DNA of 64,000 bases, from positions 9,985,792 to 10,049,791 of the forward strand of contig CM022674.1 of assembly GCA_012295275.1 (NCBI GenBank), read 5' to 3'. The notes beneath the pieces are model-generated. The model was not told the DNA's origin, did no database searches, and was given only the letters and a program-made list of their open reading frames with translations. The DNA comes from Chrysomallon squamiferum. Lineage: Eukaryota > Mollusca > Gastropoda > Neomphalida > Peltospiridae. Shown here one piece after another: positions 1-14,251 of this stretch. The position numbers were made by a program, and so were the translations under genes. Every line of letters starts with the position of its first letter. The stretch's first letter is position 1.

Positions 1-1365
1 CAAATATATTTTTTAGATAAACTGTTTTTAATTCCATACTTTATTTTAGCTTAGTAATGTTAATAGTACAGATTAACATTGTTTTTACAAGGAAATGGTA
101 TATCTTTACAAACTGTTACAAACAAGAGTAAATAACTAAATTTGGTCATACATTAAATCAGCCTAGAAAACATCTACTCTGTGTACTTTCTCTTCATACT
201 AGATCTTCCATGATGTTGAGCAACATATATTTATAGCTAATAAATGAAAGTAATGATAATAAAACATAATGAACTATAAATAATGTTTATTTTATTTTTA
301 TATAATAGTTATGATAGGTAGTGAATGCACCATTTTGAAATGATGAAATCTCCAAATTTGGAACAGTATCAACAGTTTTAATTTATACATATCTAGATTT
401 GCTGATTATAGCTCACTGGACAGACTTGTCTCAAATAAAACAGATTACATTATTACTGGCGATACTACCCCATTCCAGCCAACCTCTGAAAAACAGTTTC
501 TTTTTAATCTACCCTAACTCAAGCAAATGTTAAGTATTTTCTGATGCTAATTTTCAGGAAAGGAAATCACTCAAAATGAAATAAAAGCCAATCACATACT
601 AATAAATGTTTGGCTATTATAGTTGGGTCCCCTGCATTAAAACAGCAGAACAGTGTTAGCCGTGAAATCAGCCCAGTTAAAATTTGTTCATTACATACAC
701 ATTATCAGTGAATTATGAATTTTTGCTAAATGTTTAATGTGACTTATATTATTATCAGGTAGCCCTAATATTTGATTTAATAATGTTATACATGCAAAAT
801 CTGTATATGCAAAAATAGATAATGTAATTCTCAGTACAACCATTTCATTTAAATTTAAATGCATATAGTAGATCAGGAAGTGAAACTGTTGTTGTCAGTG
901 TCACTTTAACTGTCATCACTGTCATAACCATTATCATCATTATTATGTAATTTTGTTAAATCTGTTACCTGAACACTTGGATGCTAACGCACACAGCTGG
1001 CTGTATTTGAGTAACTTTTTTGTTTTCTTTAACAAAAAATGAATAGTATATTTAGTGATTTTTATTATTTTTACTTTTATTCTTACTTTTTTTCTTTTTT
1101 TTTTAGTTCTTTTTTTTATTATTAATGAACATTATAATAAACTAACTCACATAATTGTGTTTACATATAGATAAATGTTTTGTGGCCGCATTCAACTATA
1201 GTATTATAACTGAGTGCATCATTTTTAACTAATGATGCTAACATTGTTATATTTAGAAAATAGTTTTCTTCTCTCATCATATTTATTTACAATAATGGAG
1301 TACATATATTTTAATTATTCATGTTGTAAAAAAAATTACATTTATGTTTGACATACTGTAATGTA
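1..1365. other. AT-rich intergenic DNA, no gene recognised
   Basis: No reading frame with recognisable protein content is visible on either strand. The stretch is AT-rich with short T-runs around 1080-1120. It could hold distal regulatory DNA or the end of a neighbouring gene's non-coding sequence, but nothing in it can be assigned. Confidence 0.6.
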
Positions 1366-1369
1366 TGTG

Positions 1370-2150
1370 AGTAGTAGTTTATTTTTGAAACATTATGTAA
1401 CAGTGTATGTGAGTGGTACTATTTCTGACACACTGTGTAGTACAATGTTGTATGTGTAGTACTATTTATTTCTAACACATAATACAGTGTTGTGTGTATG
1501 GTATTATTTATTTCTGACACTCTGTAATACAATTTTGTATGTGTAGTACTATTTATTTTTGACACTGTAACACAATGTATGTGACTAATACTATTTATTT
1601 CTGACACTGTATTACAGTGTTGTATGTATAGTATTATTTATTTCTGACACTTCATGTAATACAGTGCTGTATGTGTAGTATTTCTGACACTGTTTTAAGA
1701 CAATGTTGTGTGTGTGTAGTTCTATTTATTTCTGACATTAATACAATGTTGTGTGTAGTACTATGTATTTCTGACACTAATACAATGTTGTATGTGTAGT
1801 ACTATTTATTTCTGACACTAATACAATGTTGTATGTGTAGTACTATTTATTTCTGACACTAATACAATGTTGTATGTGTAGTACTATTTATTTCTGACAC
1901 TGTAATACAATGTTGTATGTGTAGTATTTATTTTTGATACACTGTAATAGTGTTGTGTAGTACTATTTATATCTGATGCAGTGTGTACTACAGTGATCTA
2001 TGAGAGTAGTACTATTAATTTTTTATCACTGTGTAATACAGTGTTGTGTGTGAGTAGTACTATTTATTTTTGACACTAATACAATGTATGTGTAGTACTA
2101 TTTATATCTGATACACTGTGTACTACAGAGTTGTGTGTGAGTAGTAGTAT
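1370..2150. repeat. ~41-bp minisatellite
   Basis: Degenerate tandem array of roughly 41-bp units built around GTAGTACTATTTATTTCTGA followed by CAC and a short link containing TAATACAATGTTGTATGT. The best preserved units, between 1740 and 1900, repeat almost exactly every 41 bases. The outer units vary in length through small insertions such as ACTGTAA or CATGT. Short antisense reading frames in the array come from the periodicity and are not genes. Confidence 0.85.
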
Positions 2151-5100
2151 GTATTGTGGCAAGTCTAGGTTGACCTGGTATCAACTGGCAGCAGAGCCAG
2201 CTGGTAAATCATGTTAGATTTGTGTTACCTGGTGTGATCTCATTTACAAAGCGTGTATTGAGGACAGTCAAGTTAGTTTTCACTGTTACAAGTATAAGAC
2301 AGTCAGCTTTATTCTGTTATTAGTGAACACTGTGATGTCTGCATTGGCCTCCATTTATCATCCAATTAATTTGTAACAATCATGTAATCACTTTACACTA
2401 ATCTTATTAATCATCCATATCAGTGGTTCCTTTATATTTGTTCAGCTTTTTGCATTTAACCATTGACATATATATATTTAAACACATGATTTAATATTAT
2501 TGTTTAACTCCTAGCAGCTGATATATTTTTGTGCTTCCATTTATTAATTTACTGTCATTTTACAGTTATTATGTTTTCACTTTATTATCTAGGTTAAAAC
2601 TCATGTTAATCTTTGATTATCATCCAAATAATTATAGTAATTGTAACAGTCACACATATTAGTTTTAGTTTATTATTCATGTTTATCAGTTTTGATTTAT
2701 CATAGATGCATTTTAATAGACTTGAAAATATCTACAAACATGACTGATATTGTAGACCTACCTTTTAATGTATATGAATTATAAATGCGTGAGACTCTGT
2801 GACATATTGCATAATGAACTGACAGCATACTTTGTACAACTGATAGTTAATAAGTAATGTTATTGTGATCACATTTTTATGATGATTTCACAAAAAGGTG
2901 TTTAAAGCTAATTTGTTCTTAGTTGTAGTCTGAACGTCTGGCTGGCTGTCTGTCAGCAGAGAACACACACATTATTTGTTTTACACTTATTAAATGGCAG
3001 GTGCCAGTCACACGCGATTCAATTTGTTCTCTCCATTGCAGAACAATGTATTATTGATTTTGTTTGTTGAGATTATGCTTGGAGAGTCTTGTTACAGAAT
3101 GACACTGTCTTTCTCCAGTTCATACAACAACATGTATCTTGTTAACACATAGTCATACACCTTGTCACTGATAAAACACACACAAATATGAGTATATAAA
3201 CATACATTCAGACACAAATAATCATATTAGTTAAATATTAATGTGACTAACATATACACACACAAATATTGTGTAAAAATATCACAACAGACATTTTACA
3301 ATATTCGTGTTAGTGAAATGTTAGAGTGATTAACATAAATTTCACAAACATATAACTATGCTATGCACACACACACTAAAATACACAAAAATAAACAGAT
3401 TCAAATGAATATAAATATGCACACAAGAAACAGAACTATATAGCTGTGTGATGGTTAATACAAGAGCCTGTTTAACATATTCTTAATGCTAAATGTATTT
3501 CTGTTGAGAATGATGACACCAGGTAAATGACACTTGTAATATGTTACAAAGGTTATTCTGCTCCCAGTAATATGCTGACATTAACACTTAGCTGTATTAT
3601 TTAGAAAATATTCACTACAGCTGAAAAAAACAGATCATTGTGTGTCTGTGTGTGAGTGTGTGTGTGTGTCTTTATTCATCCTACAATCACTACAAATAGT
3701 GCCACAATAAGATGACTGTTTAAATTCAAATTTCTCTATTTTCAGTCTTGACCAAATGACATTGAACAATGTAATAAGTGAATGCCCACAGAAATGTATA
3801 GATAACAAATAAAAAACAAAACATCTTTAACCAAAACAAAGCACATTCATATCCATTAAAGATAAACATTTGAATAAATTATAAGTATATTATTTTTGTT
3901 ATTATTGTTGTTGTTGCTGCTGTTTTGTTTTTTTTTCTTCTTGGTAGATAGTTATATGAATTGATATTAGTGTTTTTATAATAGCAGACTCATTGCTATT
4001 GGCTACTCATACCAGCAAGGCATCTTTTCTTTTCTTTTTTTCTTAGGATGGGAACACATATAAATACATGACTGTTTAGTTAATATAAAATTTATACACA
4101 CACATACATACGTAATATTCTTGTTTTTGTTTTATTTTTTCAGCTCTTTTAATGTAGTTTATAATATTTGTTTTTATTATTTTTTATTTTTTTGTTTTTT
4201 TTATGATATCAAAGATAATCTTTATATTAATCCATACAAATTACTGAAGCACATAATACAGAGCAGAAAATTATTATTTTATTACTTTATTATTTACCTG
4301 TCACGACAGTCATATAGGAAGTTGTGCAATACACTTACTTAAAGATAAAAGAACAGTTGGCAGGCATCAGTGTGTGACGGATGGTCACTTGGTACAGTAA
4401 ACACAGGCTTACATGGGCTAACATTGATGATTTCTCCATGTCTAACACAAGGACATCCCTGTGTCCTGCTGTTCAGTGTATTTCCTACTTGTTTACACTT
4501 TATTGACAGAGAATTCAGTTTTTACTTGGCTCATGTTGTATGTTTGTAAAAGGTGTAAACAGCAGATTGTTCATGGTAAACATTTCTATTGTTTTGTGTC
4601 CATTGCGTATTGGTAATATATAAATATTATAACTGTCGGCTGTTGGGTTATGGTTAAACTGTAGTTTTGATGTGATTTGGGTTCATTATTGGATAACTAA
4701 GGTTAATCTAGTAACCATTATAAAATATATGACATGTACTTTAAAAAAGTTTTGCATTACAGCATGTTTTTTAAAATTATTAGTTGAATAGGCAGATATT
4801 TTATTGCAGCTTGTCACAGCTGTGGTTGTAGTTGTGATTGTAAAAACTGTGTAATATATACTGCATAGATCAGAGTTGTCAGAACATGTCTTTCTGACAT
4901 CCATTAATACAAACCCAGTTCTGTCTCTTTCTTTATCATTGTTTTAAATTTTTATTTTAATTTTATTACAGATAGAAATGCACGCACACATACACACACA
5001 GACACACATATACAGGTCACAGTGTGTTTTGTGTTGGTTTTTAATAAAAATCATAATATATTTATATTGCATAGTAATAATTAATCTTAAAAATTATGTG

Positions 5101-6318
5101 ATGTTTAAGTTTAATAAACATTTTAAATAATTCAGTGTTGATTCTTATTGGAAGAACCTGTCAAATTAGTACATTTGTAAACTGTTGTTTATTTGTTTAT
5201 TTGTTTGTTTTGTGTTTGTGTTTTGTTTTTGCTGTTTATTTTATTTATTTATTTTTGTTTTTATTTTTATTTTTATTATTTGTTTTGTTGTTGTTGTTAT
5301 TTGGGGATAGGTTGGTGGATATTGTTAATAGGTTTAAGGTACAATTTTATCTCTTTGTTTTACATGTTTAGGTTTTGATACAAATGAGTTGGGGCAGCAT
5401 TGTAATAAAATATGGGTGAACTAAATGAATGTGACTCACAGTGACATTATATTAGATATCAGTGAGGTGTGTGTTTCAGGCCAGTGAGTAGATTGTAGTT
5501 TCATGCTATAGGGCAATTAGCCATACCTAATCTTCTGTACAGTCTTTTCACTCTGGTTGTTCCTTTACCCTCCCAATCCGTTTGTCAACAGCACTTGTTA
5601 AATTTCAATAAGCTTTTATTTTTGTTGTTTGTGCATTGACCTTTGACCTATGCCATTGTTTGTCTCACTTGAGTAGTTAAGGTGAAAAAGTTAGACATAA
5701 AAATTTGAAGGTGCTCATATGTTACATTAGTACTGTTGCACTGAGGTTCTCAATTACTGGAGAAATATACTCTGTCTCTGCAGTCATGTGTTAATCAAGT
5801 TTTGTGTGTGAATGTTAGGTTTATAGTCAGTATAATTACTCTTATTAATTTGTGTAGATGGGCCGCCTTGTGAGTGTGTAAGAGTTTTATACATGTGTGT
5901 GTGAGTGTTTATTTTATTTTACTTATTTTTCATTCTCATTTTTGTGTGTACGTGTATTCCTTAATATGTGCATGAATGTACATCTGTGTATGCATGTGTA
6001 TTTTCACCATACAGAGATCATACTAAGTGTAGACAGAAGAAATATATCAATCATAATATCAGGTAGTTTTAATTTCTTTTTAATATATTCAAAAATATTT
6101 TTATATTTCTTTAATTATGTATATTTATATATATGTACATATTTTTTTTTTCTTCCTGAAGGCTAGAAACGCAGCTGCTAGTTTTCACTGTGATTGTTCT
6201 AAGGAAATAGACTATGGAATAATGTGATGGTCAAGTTACAGCGGGGAGACTTTCTCCTCTTTGAAATGTCTTGTGCAATACACACTCACAGCAGCATCTG
6301 TTCAGAGGCAGATAAACA
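2151..6318. other. Upstream flank of the Pax gene, no coding exon recognised
   Basis: About 4.2 kb with only low-complexity reading frames rich in Phe, Leu and Tyr from T-rich runs. CA/TG-rich microsatellite tracts occur around 3180-3440, 3640-3670 and 4980-5010. It may contain non-coding first exons and promoter elements of the Pax gene that begins coding at 6319. No TATA box or initiator can be assigned with confidence in sequence this AT-rich. Confidence 0.5.
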
Positions 6319-9300
6319 ATGCCAGCAGAATCGCAGCTTATACAGATAAAACTGGAAGCCACAGATGAGAATGAGGCTGGCAAAGATAGCATAACAAAGG
6401 GAGATAAATGTAATGAGACAGAATCTTCTGAAGTTGAAACATCTTCTGTGAAAAGTGTCAGTGAGACAGACAGTGTTAATGTCAATGGGAAGTCTACAGG
6501 TTCGAATGATGCCACTGGAAATGATGGAAAAGCTTCAAGTGAAAAGTCAGCTGATGAAGTTACATCAACTTCTACTTTTACGTCAAATGGAAATTCACAG
6601 GTTCACTATTTAATCTTTAATCTAAAAAAAAAAAAAAAATCTATTCATGGATAAATTAACTTTAATATCAGCTTCAGCACAGTATTTTTCTCATGAAAAT
6701 AACACATAGATTATGTTGTTTATTTTATTTTACTTTTATTTATTTATTTTTTTATTTGAAAGATTATCACCTCCCAACAGTCATTGGTTATACCACAACC
6801 ATATCTACATTTCCTACAGCAGACGATGTTTCAGTCACAACTACTACAGCAGCATCAGAATATGATCAACTCTGTGGACATGACTGCACGACTTGCAGAG
6901 CAAGCTGATGAGGTAATGACACTGTTGTTTAAATTTCTTTGTTATCATGATATCATTTCATAATGAGACTGTAACAGATTTAAATTATTTCATACACGGG
7001 TAATTAAACTGTTACAGATTTAAATTTTCCTAATATCATGAATAATTTCATACACAGAACAGATAAGGTAATGAAATTGTTATAGATTAACAGTTTTCTT
7101 TTATATCATTTTATACATATACCTGATGTATTAACGTGATCTATAATTTGTTTGATGTGTCAGTTATACTTTCATTTCTAAATTAACAAGTGATATCTTG
7201 ATAAAAGGGTAAAATGACATGCCACAGTGTTTTATTTTCAGTCTTTGTTAATTGTAAATGTAGATCTCCTTATTAAATACAAAAAAATTTTGTATCACAC
7301 AAAACAAGGATCAGAGTAAGAATTAGAGGTAATGTCTAGCACTGTTGTTAACATCAAAAATGAAACAAATATATGTCAAAAAAACCAACAGAGGTCACAT
7401 AAATATACTCTTGAGACTGCTTGTAAGAAATGTTATTTTTCAAACACTTATTTCTGTTTGTGCAGCATGGAGAGATGGCGTTTCCCCATCGTGAACATGG
7501 ACACCAGACAAGCGGTGCGGAGGTCACGGCAGCAGAAATTGTCTCGGATGACAGCATGGAATTTGAAGATGGCTTGCTCACTGATGATGAACTGGAAGAT
7601 ATGATGAAAAGAAAAAATGATGGAAGAATCAGACATTCTGGTATTCAGTATTTTGTCTCAGTTAAAATCCTTTTCTGTAATTACCTACTGTAAGATACTT
7701 CTCTGTAGTTAACTAATGTAAAATACTTTTCTATAATTACCACAGTAATATACATCTATATAGTTAACTACTGTAATTTACTTTTATATAATTAACTACA
7801 TTTTACACGCTTTAACATGCAAAGACTTTATTTCTGTAATTAACAGACTTCTCTGTTATTCACTGCAACAGACATGTGTAAATAATATATAATTCTTTAT
7901 AGATAACATCTCATTATATAAGTCATTGTTATAGACAGTTTGAGTAATACATTCCAAAGATTTCTCTTTAAGTAATTCAGTGGAACTGACTTTACTATGA
8001 TTGGTACACTGGTACCGACTTCTCTGTAAATAACACAGTAAAGTGAGACAGACAGACGGACACAGAAAACACTTCTCAAAGAAAAGGCAGTTAACACATT
8101 GTAATTCATTTTCATTTCTTATCTGACATTATAAACCATATTTTCAACAACAAACATATCTTCGTTATTGATAGCATCTTAAAAAAATAACATGAAGAGC
8201 ATTTCACAGCATACTAATTTTCCAGTGGTAATTGTTGATTGTAAATTGTCTTACTTTATAAAACTATGTTACTTTTATCTCTGGCATTTCAAGCAATGCC
8301 AATTTCTGTTGTAGGTGGTAGAAATGTCAATCAGTATGGACGAGAGTTCACCAATGGCCGACCACTTCCAGACCATCTTCGTGTTCAGATTCTGCAGTTA
8401 GCACTGCAGGGAATTCGTCCGTGTGAAATTAGCAGACAGCTACAAGTGTCACATGGATGTGTGAGCAAAATTCTTAACAGGTAAATACCATGGCAGTATA
8501 CACATGTGGTTGTTATTTCGTTTCTGAATTTTAGCTTTTTCTTAACTTTTCTATTGAAATTAAAAAGCAGATTTATAGGAATTGTATTATATTTTTTATA
8601 TGCACTGTTGATTATGAAAAAGAAATATTAAGAAAATATATATATGTTTTAATATTTATTTACTTTATTTATGTACTTTTTATTTTTAATTTTTAATTTT
8701 TAAGTTATTTATTATCTTTTTAACAGAAATATTATATATTTACAGAATTGTAGTGAGAGTGAAATTATTTATAAACTGCCTGCCTGTTAAAAAGGTTAAA
8801 CAAACTATTACTTGATAAACATTAATGATGTTTATTCATTTGGAATAATTAATATTTGGCTACTTTCAACACAAAATAATCATAAAATAAACTCTACACT
8901 AATGAAATTTATTAAATAAATATTGGCAGTTCATTTTTAATTATTATTTCTGCAAAGTTTGTTGTTTAGATATGTATTGTAAGAGATTACCTGTTTAGTA
9001 TTAAAGTAGACACTAATAGTTAATGGCTTACAGACTGAGACACTAATCACTGACTTAATTTAATATTTTAAGATATCGAAAGACTGGCAGTATTAACCCA
9101 GGACAAATAGGGGGGAGCAAACCAAAGGTTACCACCCCTGACGTGGTCACCCGGGTGCGCCAGTACAAGACAGAAAACCCACAGATGTTTGCCTGGGAGA
9201 TCCGACACAAGTTAGTGATCTACTACTTTACCAAATTAGATAGAAATTGCTATCTACATTATACATCTCTCTTCATAACTGTCTAATGCAAGTTACTTGT

Positions 9301-12300
9301 TACTATTATCTTTAACACTTTTGATGAATCAATTAAAAATACTGCCTGATGCATGTAAAGTTTTGTTTCGACTAGTCTGCTAACTAACATGATATACATT
9401 ATTTTTCTTTTATAACCTAAAAAAAAAACAGAAGAAAAGAAAGAGATTGACTACTTTCTTGTCATGCCAGATATTCCATTAAATTTCAGAATCAAATTAA
9501 CATGTCACTTTAATATGAGATGCAGATTCACAGATACATGCGTGTGAGAAGTAATGAATATTTATTTGCTATTCTTTAAATAATTATTAATGCAGTTCAA
9601 AATAATTCAAAGGCATTGATAGATAATTAATAACAACATCTTGGTGTTTTATTTTAGACTGATACAAGATGGCATTTGTACAGAGAAAAGCATTCCCAGC
9701 ATCAGTTCTATAAACAGAATAATCCGAGACAAAGCCATGTTACATCGCCGTGGTTTCAACTGTAGCTTTGATGATGAGGTTAGTATAGGAACCAACAAGT
9801 CATTATGAGTAACAGTGCCTGAAGAAGTAAAATATACTTTTTTCAAGTTGATCAGAATCCCTCAGACTTGACAGTATTTAAATTTGTGCATTACTACTGT
9901 AGAATAAAAAAAGATGTAAGTAAAATTAGAGTTTCATTCTATTATAAAGGCATTAATAGTGAGTGTGCTTTATAAGTGAAATAGAAAAAGGTTAGAAGGC
10001 ATGCCAGTATAAGCATAGGAATACGGTAACATTTCAGAAAAATGAAAAAGTGACAAGTAAACTTTGTATTTGAAATTGAAATAAATGACATTATAAATAC
10101 AGTTCCATTGGAATAAAAAAAATTCTTCTTTCATTAATGAAAATGTTTATTTATAATCAAAGTAAATAATCTTTATCAGGTTACAAAAATTTAATTAAAC
10201 AAAAGAACTGGAAAGGGCAGTAAGTTTCTTTAAATTTTTATATGAATTTCTGCCCAGAATACACTACAGGTACACATGACAACATGCTTTTATACTTTTA
10301 CATGTTAAATTACTTTTTTTTTTCTTCTTTTTTTTTTTGTATATGTATTTTTTTTATTTTAATGATAGGGATGATTAAGCACTTGCTGGTAGGTAATCAG
10401 AAAGTGTGTGTATTTTCAGACAACACTAAGTGAAGATTACACTATGGACCCTGAAGCGATGCAGCAACTCGTGGCACAGATGAGTGCAGCAGGAAGTCTG
10501 CCCAGACTGAGTTCCAGTCCTAAAGAATGTAAGGATGAAAGTCCAGGCTATCTGTCTCAGCCCACAGCCGATGTGTTACCAGTTGTGCCAAAGTCACCAA
10601 CCTTACCATTAGTAGACACAACATCAACATCAGCAGCAGCAGTAACTACATTGTCTGTAGTGACATCTCATGTAGCAACACCTCCTGTGTCTTTGACTGC
10701 ATATGCAGTACCACAAACCACCACCAGTGTTGACGTGTCCACCCATCGCCTGGAACAACTAGCCTATCTAAGTCAACTCCAGTCACAGGCAGTTGTCACA
10801 GAGAATTACCTTGGTGAGAAAGTTAATGTACAGAACACAGAATCAACTGTTTCTTCAAACAAGGAGTGTGAGAGTAAGAAAGATGACATCAAGAAATCAC
10901 CTGATTCTTCATCAAAGACTTACAATGGAAAGGGCAGACTGCAGGCAGTAATTTCACAGCTGTCCATGGCACAGGAAACGTCCACTGCTGAAGGTGCTCC
11001 AGTGACTAGTTCAACCAAGGACTGTGACAGCACAGACAAAGAGGACAGCACCCCAGTGTGCAGCCACAACCTGAGTCCAGCCAACATTGCTGAAACACTG
11101 ATGAGTTTATCACGACAGTCAGACATCTCCACTCTGTCACCTGTCTCTTCCCACCCTGTGTCATCCACATCCACCTCAAAACCCATTGCCTCTCCCAGCA
11201 AACAGTCTCCTAAATCATCACCTCATTCCCAGGCTGGAGGTAAGTTAAAGATATCAAGACATCATATCAAGAAAGAGTTGCCTGCAGAGGGTCAGGTTAA
11301 TGTTCGTACAGCCAAGCGCTTTGTCACATCCCCACATATACCTGGTGCAGCAGTCGTCAATGCTTTTCCTATGGCCTATGACAAAATGACAAACCTATAT
11401 GATTACACACTGCCTGATCGAGGTCTGGGCACTGCAACAGCTACCGCAACTGCAATTCATTTTCAGGCAGTGCCACCATCCGGTGTGATGATGGGTTATT
11501 TTCCACTAGCTAGTCCTGGCTGGACACTGCCCACTCCAATTATAGGAGCCACTGAGGCAGGGGAAATAACTACAGGTGGTCCTCTAGATTTGTCATCTAG
11601 TAAAGAGCTGTTATCAGTTAATACAAACTCAGAGAGTACAAGTCCTGTCACTCAGAAAGCAGTTAGTGAAAAAGAAGGAGAGATTTCAGCAGCTAAGTCT
11701 AGTGAATCAGTGAAAGAAAAAATGAAGCAGAAAAACAAAATTAATTCTTCTAAAGAAGAAAGTAATATGTTGTCAAGTAAGCCTAAATATTCCAAAAATG
11801 TCTTACTATTTGGAGAACAAGAGATTGAGATAATAGCTGTAGAGAAGAACAAGTGGATTGTACGGAATGAGTCTGAGTTGTACAATGTTGTTCAGAAAGA
11901 GAGTAGTAAACAGCAGACTAACTCATCTGATTCTGCTAAACAGTATACTGAGACAGAAAACACCCTTCAACAAGAAAGTAACAAATCATTGCTGTCACCC
12001 ACACTCAAAGTGTCTTCTAACGATGGTGTTTCAGTGCCAACATCAGACGTGACAAACAAACGACTTTCAGACTCTGCTCTCCCATTTGTATCTAGTGCTA
12101 AACTTCCAAAAGTGTGTCTGGTTGATGGTGAACAGGAAAGTAAAGGAAGAGGCTGTACCGCAGGATGTTTTCCTTCTCCAGCACCAGCTTTGATTCCTGG
12201 ACCGGTGATGCCTGGTTTGGAAAGATCTCTTGAGGAATCGCATGAACTAAATGTTGTAAGTGAAAATCAAGTACATCAAAAGTGTCCAGTTCTTCAGAAA

Positions 12301-12324
12301 ATGCTTAAAAATGTTTGTACTTGA
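6319..12324 (+). CDS. Pax: Pax-family transcription factor, paired domain only (no homeodomain); possibly Pax-beta type
   Basis: Seven coding exons join in frame: 6319-6600, 6781-6912, 7466-7640, 8315-8480, 9073-9210, 9658-9778 and 10420-12324, totalling 2919 nt or 972 residues. All junctions are GT/AG. An in-frame TAA lies 6 nt before the ATG, which supports this start. The N-terminal region is Ser/Glu-rich, followed by a Gln-rich exon and an acidic exon. The paired domain spans residues ~197-323: the PAI half is in exon 4 ([36 protein letters not shown]) and the RED half in exons 5-6 ([34 protein letters not shown]). These are the DNA-binding helices of Pax proteins. No homeodomain or octapeptide is visible. 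The 635-codon last exon is Ser/Thr-rich and carries PLDLS at ~726-730, a CtBP-binding type motif. RED residues resemble Pax2/5/8, but [11 protein letters not shown] replaces the usual VNQLGGVF.NG, which suggests a divergent lophotrochozoan class such as Pax-beta. Pax identity is certain; the class is inferred. Confidence 0.93.
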
Positions 12325-12633
12325 AAACAAACATTTTCAGATTTAGTCAAGATGATCATCAGAGTTCTGTCATAACTTAATCATGTCTCACCATTTGAGA
12401 CAAAAACTTTTAAAATTTTCATCTTTTACATTGTTGTGATTATTTGACACGAGATGGGTTTTTCAAATGCAGTTCATTTTGGTTGACAATCATACGATTG
12501 TAATTTAAGTTATGAAAACACTTTGTGTTGTTTATCATCAAACATTAACTTGTTAGATTATATGTCCACTGAGCTGTGTTTTTCATTGTTTTAAAAATTG
12601 ACTGTTGTATTTCCATAAATTTGAAATCCATGG

Positions 12634-12636
<3 letters not shown>

Positions 12637-12678
<42 letters not shown>
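12637..12678. repeat. (TG)n microsatellite
   Basis: Uninterrupted TG dinucleotide run of about 42 bases in the Pax 3' flank, roughly 310 bases after the stop codon. It is probably transcribed within the 3' UTR. Confidence 0.95.
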
Positions 12679-12680
<2 letters not shown>

Positions 12681-12886
12681 ATATTTACATATACATTTAC
12701 ATGGCTGCCAATTTCATCTGAAATTTTTCCTACTTTTATCATTGAATATTTCACTAGTATAGGCACATGCACATGCCGTGTTCCTTGCTTTATGAATTAA
12801 TAATATATTATCTACACTTTTTTCATTTAAAGCAAATTATCTAGTACCAGATGAAATAAGAAATTTTCTAAAATTTTCAAATTTAT

Positions 12887-12892
12887 AATAAA
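12887..12892 (+). other. Candidate poly(A) signal for Pax
   Basis: AATAAA about 560 nt past the Pax stop. The motif also arises by chance in DNA this AT-rich, and another copy lies at 13797-13802, so the real 3' end is uncertain. Confidence 0.3.
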
Positions 12893-14211
12893 TATTATTT
12901 TATATTATGTTATTTCAGAACTCACAAATGAAAATGGAATTTAATAATAATGCAACTATCAACATTTAAATATTTAGATATCAAATTATCTGATTTTTTG
13001 CATTATATTGAAAAACAATTATTCATAAAATAGTAATTTTCTTAGAACTTCCTTTTTTAATTTTATTTTTTCATGGTGTCTTTGTTCTTTTCTTTTCTTT
13101 ATTTCTCAAAGTTAGTTTAAATTCAATAATTTATTGTTTTATTTGGTAATTTACTATTAAGACTGCAATTCAGTTAAAGAAAATAATTTGTGGTAAACTT
13201 AAAAAAAGTGATCATTTCAAATCCATTTTCTTGAAAGATAATGTTAGATAACAACATTAAGATATACATCAACATTATTAATCTATGTTAATATAGATTT
13301 AAATACTAATTCTGTTAAATTAATAATTTACTGAAATTATAGAAGCCAAATTTTTATACTTTGTTAATTGTTCTTGTATTTTAGTGTGTGCCTTGTCCTC
13401 AGAAATCCTAACAACAATTATTTGCTAAATTTTTAATATCATTTATGTGTTTTAATGTTAAAACAAACCACAATTACAGTATTCTCCTTGATACCATAGA
13501 AACCAAACCAAAAATTCTTATATTTATATTGTTATGTTGTTATATCAAATGTACCTGACAATCTGTATCATATGGCTTGTATTTTACATTTTTAATTGAG
13601 GTTAAAAAAAAAAAAAACGAAGTAACTTTAATATTTTGTATTGTCTTAATTTATTCATAAATGTCAGCAGTGAAATGTTAAATGAAAAACCCTCTGCTTC
13701 ACAATACAAGCCAGCTGTTATGGCTTTGTACTACAATCAATAATTAATCCACTTTTTATACAGAAGATCAAAGTGAATTTTTTTTTAAACTGAAAGAATA
13801 AAACTTTTAAAAATGAATTATTTTCTTAATATTTATTGGATATAACTATATATTGATTTGTGTTTGTTTGTATATGTGTCTATATACATATGTGTGTGTG
13901 ACAGAGAGAGTGTGTGTGTATGCATGTGTGAGCATGCTTGTGTAAAATATATTTAGCCAAAATGTTTTTTAACTGGTGAAATCCTTACCTGTCTGTGCCA
14001 TCTTTTATAATTTACAGTGATCTTCTAGTAAATTAGTTTTGTCACATTAATTAAATTATTTGTTTGTTTTGTTTTACTATTTTATATTTGTTGTTTTTTT
14101 ATTAAATACAGTCAGTGTGTATAGCTTTGTTCATAGTGCAATTACATTAAATAGTTGATAAACTTTTGATTATATCCTTTTATATAAATACAAATACCTA
14201 TCTATATGATA

Positions 14212-14213
14212 TA

Positions 14214-14250
<37 letters not shown>
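14212..14250. repeat. (TA)n microsatellite
   Basis: TA dinucleotide run interrupted by a single CATA, in the Pax/ATP13A intergenic region. A similar shorter TA run followed by a T-run is at 14521-14553. Confidence 0.9.

Positions 14251-14251
<1 letters not shown>

Noticed and set aside
10920-11201. 93-codon - strand frame within the Pax last exon
   Set aside because: Shadow of the Ser/Thr-rich + strand coding sequence.
10420-12324. Possible homeodomain or octapeptide in the Pax last exon
   Set aside because: Read through the full exon; no WFxNRR-type helix and no (H/Y)SI(D/N)G(I/L)L-type octapeptide.
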